Below are positions 7,022-7,788 of a DNA stretch of 7,788 bases, piece after piece. The translations under genes were made by a program, and so were the position numbers. The notes beneath the pieces are model-generated. The model had not been told where the DNA came from, did not search any database, and saw nothing but the letters and a program-made list of their open reading frames with translations. The stretch lies in NCBI GenBank assembly GCA_023717585.1, contig JAMQPJ010000036.1, positions 1-7,788 on the forward strand, written 5' to 3'. This DNA is from Thermoanaerobaculia bacterium. GTDB taxonomy: Bacteria > Acidobacteriota > Thermoanaerobaculia > UBA5066. Every line of letters starts with the position of its first letter. The first letter of the stretch is position 1.

Positions 7022-7788
7022 CGTGCCGGAGCTCCGAGGGCCTTCGCGAGGAACGCGAGCTGGTCCGCGGCCTCGTCGATGAGCTTCGACGTGGGCTTGC
7101 CCGCGCCGTGGCCCGCGCGGGTCTCGATGCGGATCAGGACCGGCGCTTCGCCGGCCTGCGCTTCCTGGAGAGTCGCCGCGTACTTGAACGAATGCGCCGG
7201 CACCACGCGGTCGTCGTGGTCGCCGGTCGTGACGAGGACCGGCGGATAGGCGAACCCCTTCCGGATGTTGTGGAGCGGGGAATAGGGGTAGATGAACCTG
7301 AACTGCTCGGCGTTCTCAGCCGAGCCGTACTCGTTCGTCCACGCCCCGCCGATCGTGAACTTGTGGAAGCGGAGCATGTCCATGACGCCGACCGCGGCCA
7401 CGGCCGCGCCGAAGAGCTCGGGCCGCTGGTTCAGGACGGCGCCAACGAGGAGGCCGCCGTTCGACCCGCCGTAAATGGCGAGGCGCCTGGGCGACGTGAT
7501 CCCATGGGCGACGAGCCACTCGCCCGCGGCGATGAAGTCGTCGAAGACGTTCTGTTTCGTTTCCCGCTTGCCCGCTTCCCACCAGGTCTTCCCGTACTCG
7601 CTGCCGCCCCTCAGGCAGGCCACGGCGTAGACGCCTCCCAGCTCCATCCAGACCTGGGCCACGGGCGAGTAGTTGGGGGATTGGGGGACGTTGAACCCAC
7701 CGTAGGCATAGAGCAGGGTCGGGTTGGCGCCATCCAGCTTCAGGCCCTTGCGGTAGGCCAGGAACATGGGCACCTTCGTGCCGTCCTT
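7018..7788 (-). CDS. Prolyl oligopeptidase (family S9A), C-terminal catalytic domain, cut by window edge
   Basis: A serine peptidase that cleaves short peptides after proline. The visible 256 residues begin mid-gene at KDGTKVPMF, the usual start of the S9A alpha/beta-hydrolase domain, so the N-terminal propeller lies beyond the window. An in-frame GTG at 7773 and ATG at 7767 are internal codons, not the start. The full triad is present by fragment numbering: Ser109 in YGGSNGG, with Asn110 as oxyanion residue; Asp192 in GDHDDRVVP, with the substrate-binding Arg194; and His227 in RAGHGAGKP. Other family blocks are YAYGGFN, LRGGSEYGKTWW and FDDFIAAGEWL. The protein ends at GAPAR with no extra domain. 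Its location cannot be judged without the N-terminus. The 4-nt overlap with the next gene suggests a coupled pair. Confidence 0.97.
   Translation of the reverse strand, partial: KDGTKVPMFLAYRKGLKLDGANPTLLYAYGGFNVPQSPNYSPVAQVWMELGGVYAVACLRGGSEYGKTWWEAGKRETKQNVFDDFIAAGEWLVAHGITSPRRLAIYGGSNGGLLVGAVLNQRPELFGAAVAAVGVMDMLRFHKFTIGGAWTNEYGSAENAEQFRFIYPYSPLHNIRKGFAYPPVLVTTGDHDDRVVPAHSFKYAATLQEAQAGEAPVLIRIETRAGHGAGKPTSKLIDEAADQLAFLAKALGAPAR

Noticed and set aside
6435..7249. Plus-strand open frames of about 200 codons opposite the SH3/TonB-like and peptidase genes
   Set aside because: They are antisense to genes with clear domains, overlap each other in different frames, and carry no family signature.

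Overview
The window is high-GC bacterial DNA with tightly packed genes and no RNA genes, insertion sequences or CRISPR. The taxon is inferred only. High GC, a secreted protein with a C-terminal beta-rich module that I associate with Acidobacteriota (Thermoanaerobaculia-like) genomes, and a lipoprotein carrying a TonB-like C-terminus all suggest a Gram-negative member of Acidobacteriota. A phylogeny would be needed to settle this.

Layout. Positions 1-2172 (minus) hold the N-terminal two thirds of carB, the carbamoyl-phosphate synthase large subunit, cut by the left edge. A 106-bp divergent spacer with two perfect palindromes follows. Two plus-strand genes run from it: a secreted protein with two ComEA-like helix-hairpin-helix domains joined by a Lys/Ala/Ser linker (2279-3025), and a YidB/DUF937 protein 16 nt further on (3042-3449). 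They converge on a minus-strand series that occupies the rest of the window.

Read in its own direction, the minus-strand series is: the C-terminal catalytic domain of an S9A prolyl oligopeptidase (7788-7018, cut by the right edge); a Pro-rich SH3 plus TonB-like probable lipoprotein coupled to it by an ATGA overlap (7021-6410); a Phd/YefM-type antitoxin (6369-6091); a VapC-type PIN toxin (6094-5675); and a secreted SGNH-hydrolase-like protein with two Ig/PKD-like domains and a duplicated C-terminal module (5606-3507).

The gene most likely to be mis-annotated is the PIN toxin. Its first in-frame ATG gives a 95-residue protein lacking the first catalytic Asp. The same frame stays open upstream to a CTG that overlaps the antitoxin stop as CTGA, which restores a 139-residue protein with all four acidic residues. 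The other points of interest are the domain architectures (tandem HhH with a repeat-encoded Ser linker; SGNH-Ig-Ig-duplicated module; SH3-TonB lipoprotein coupled to a peptidase). I see no multi-gene system here that I could claim as entirely new.
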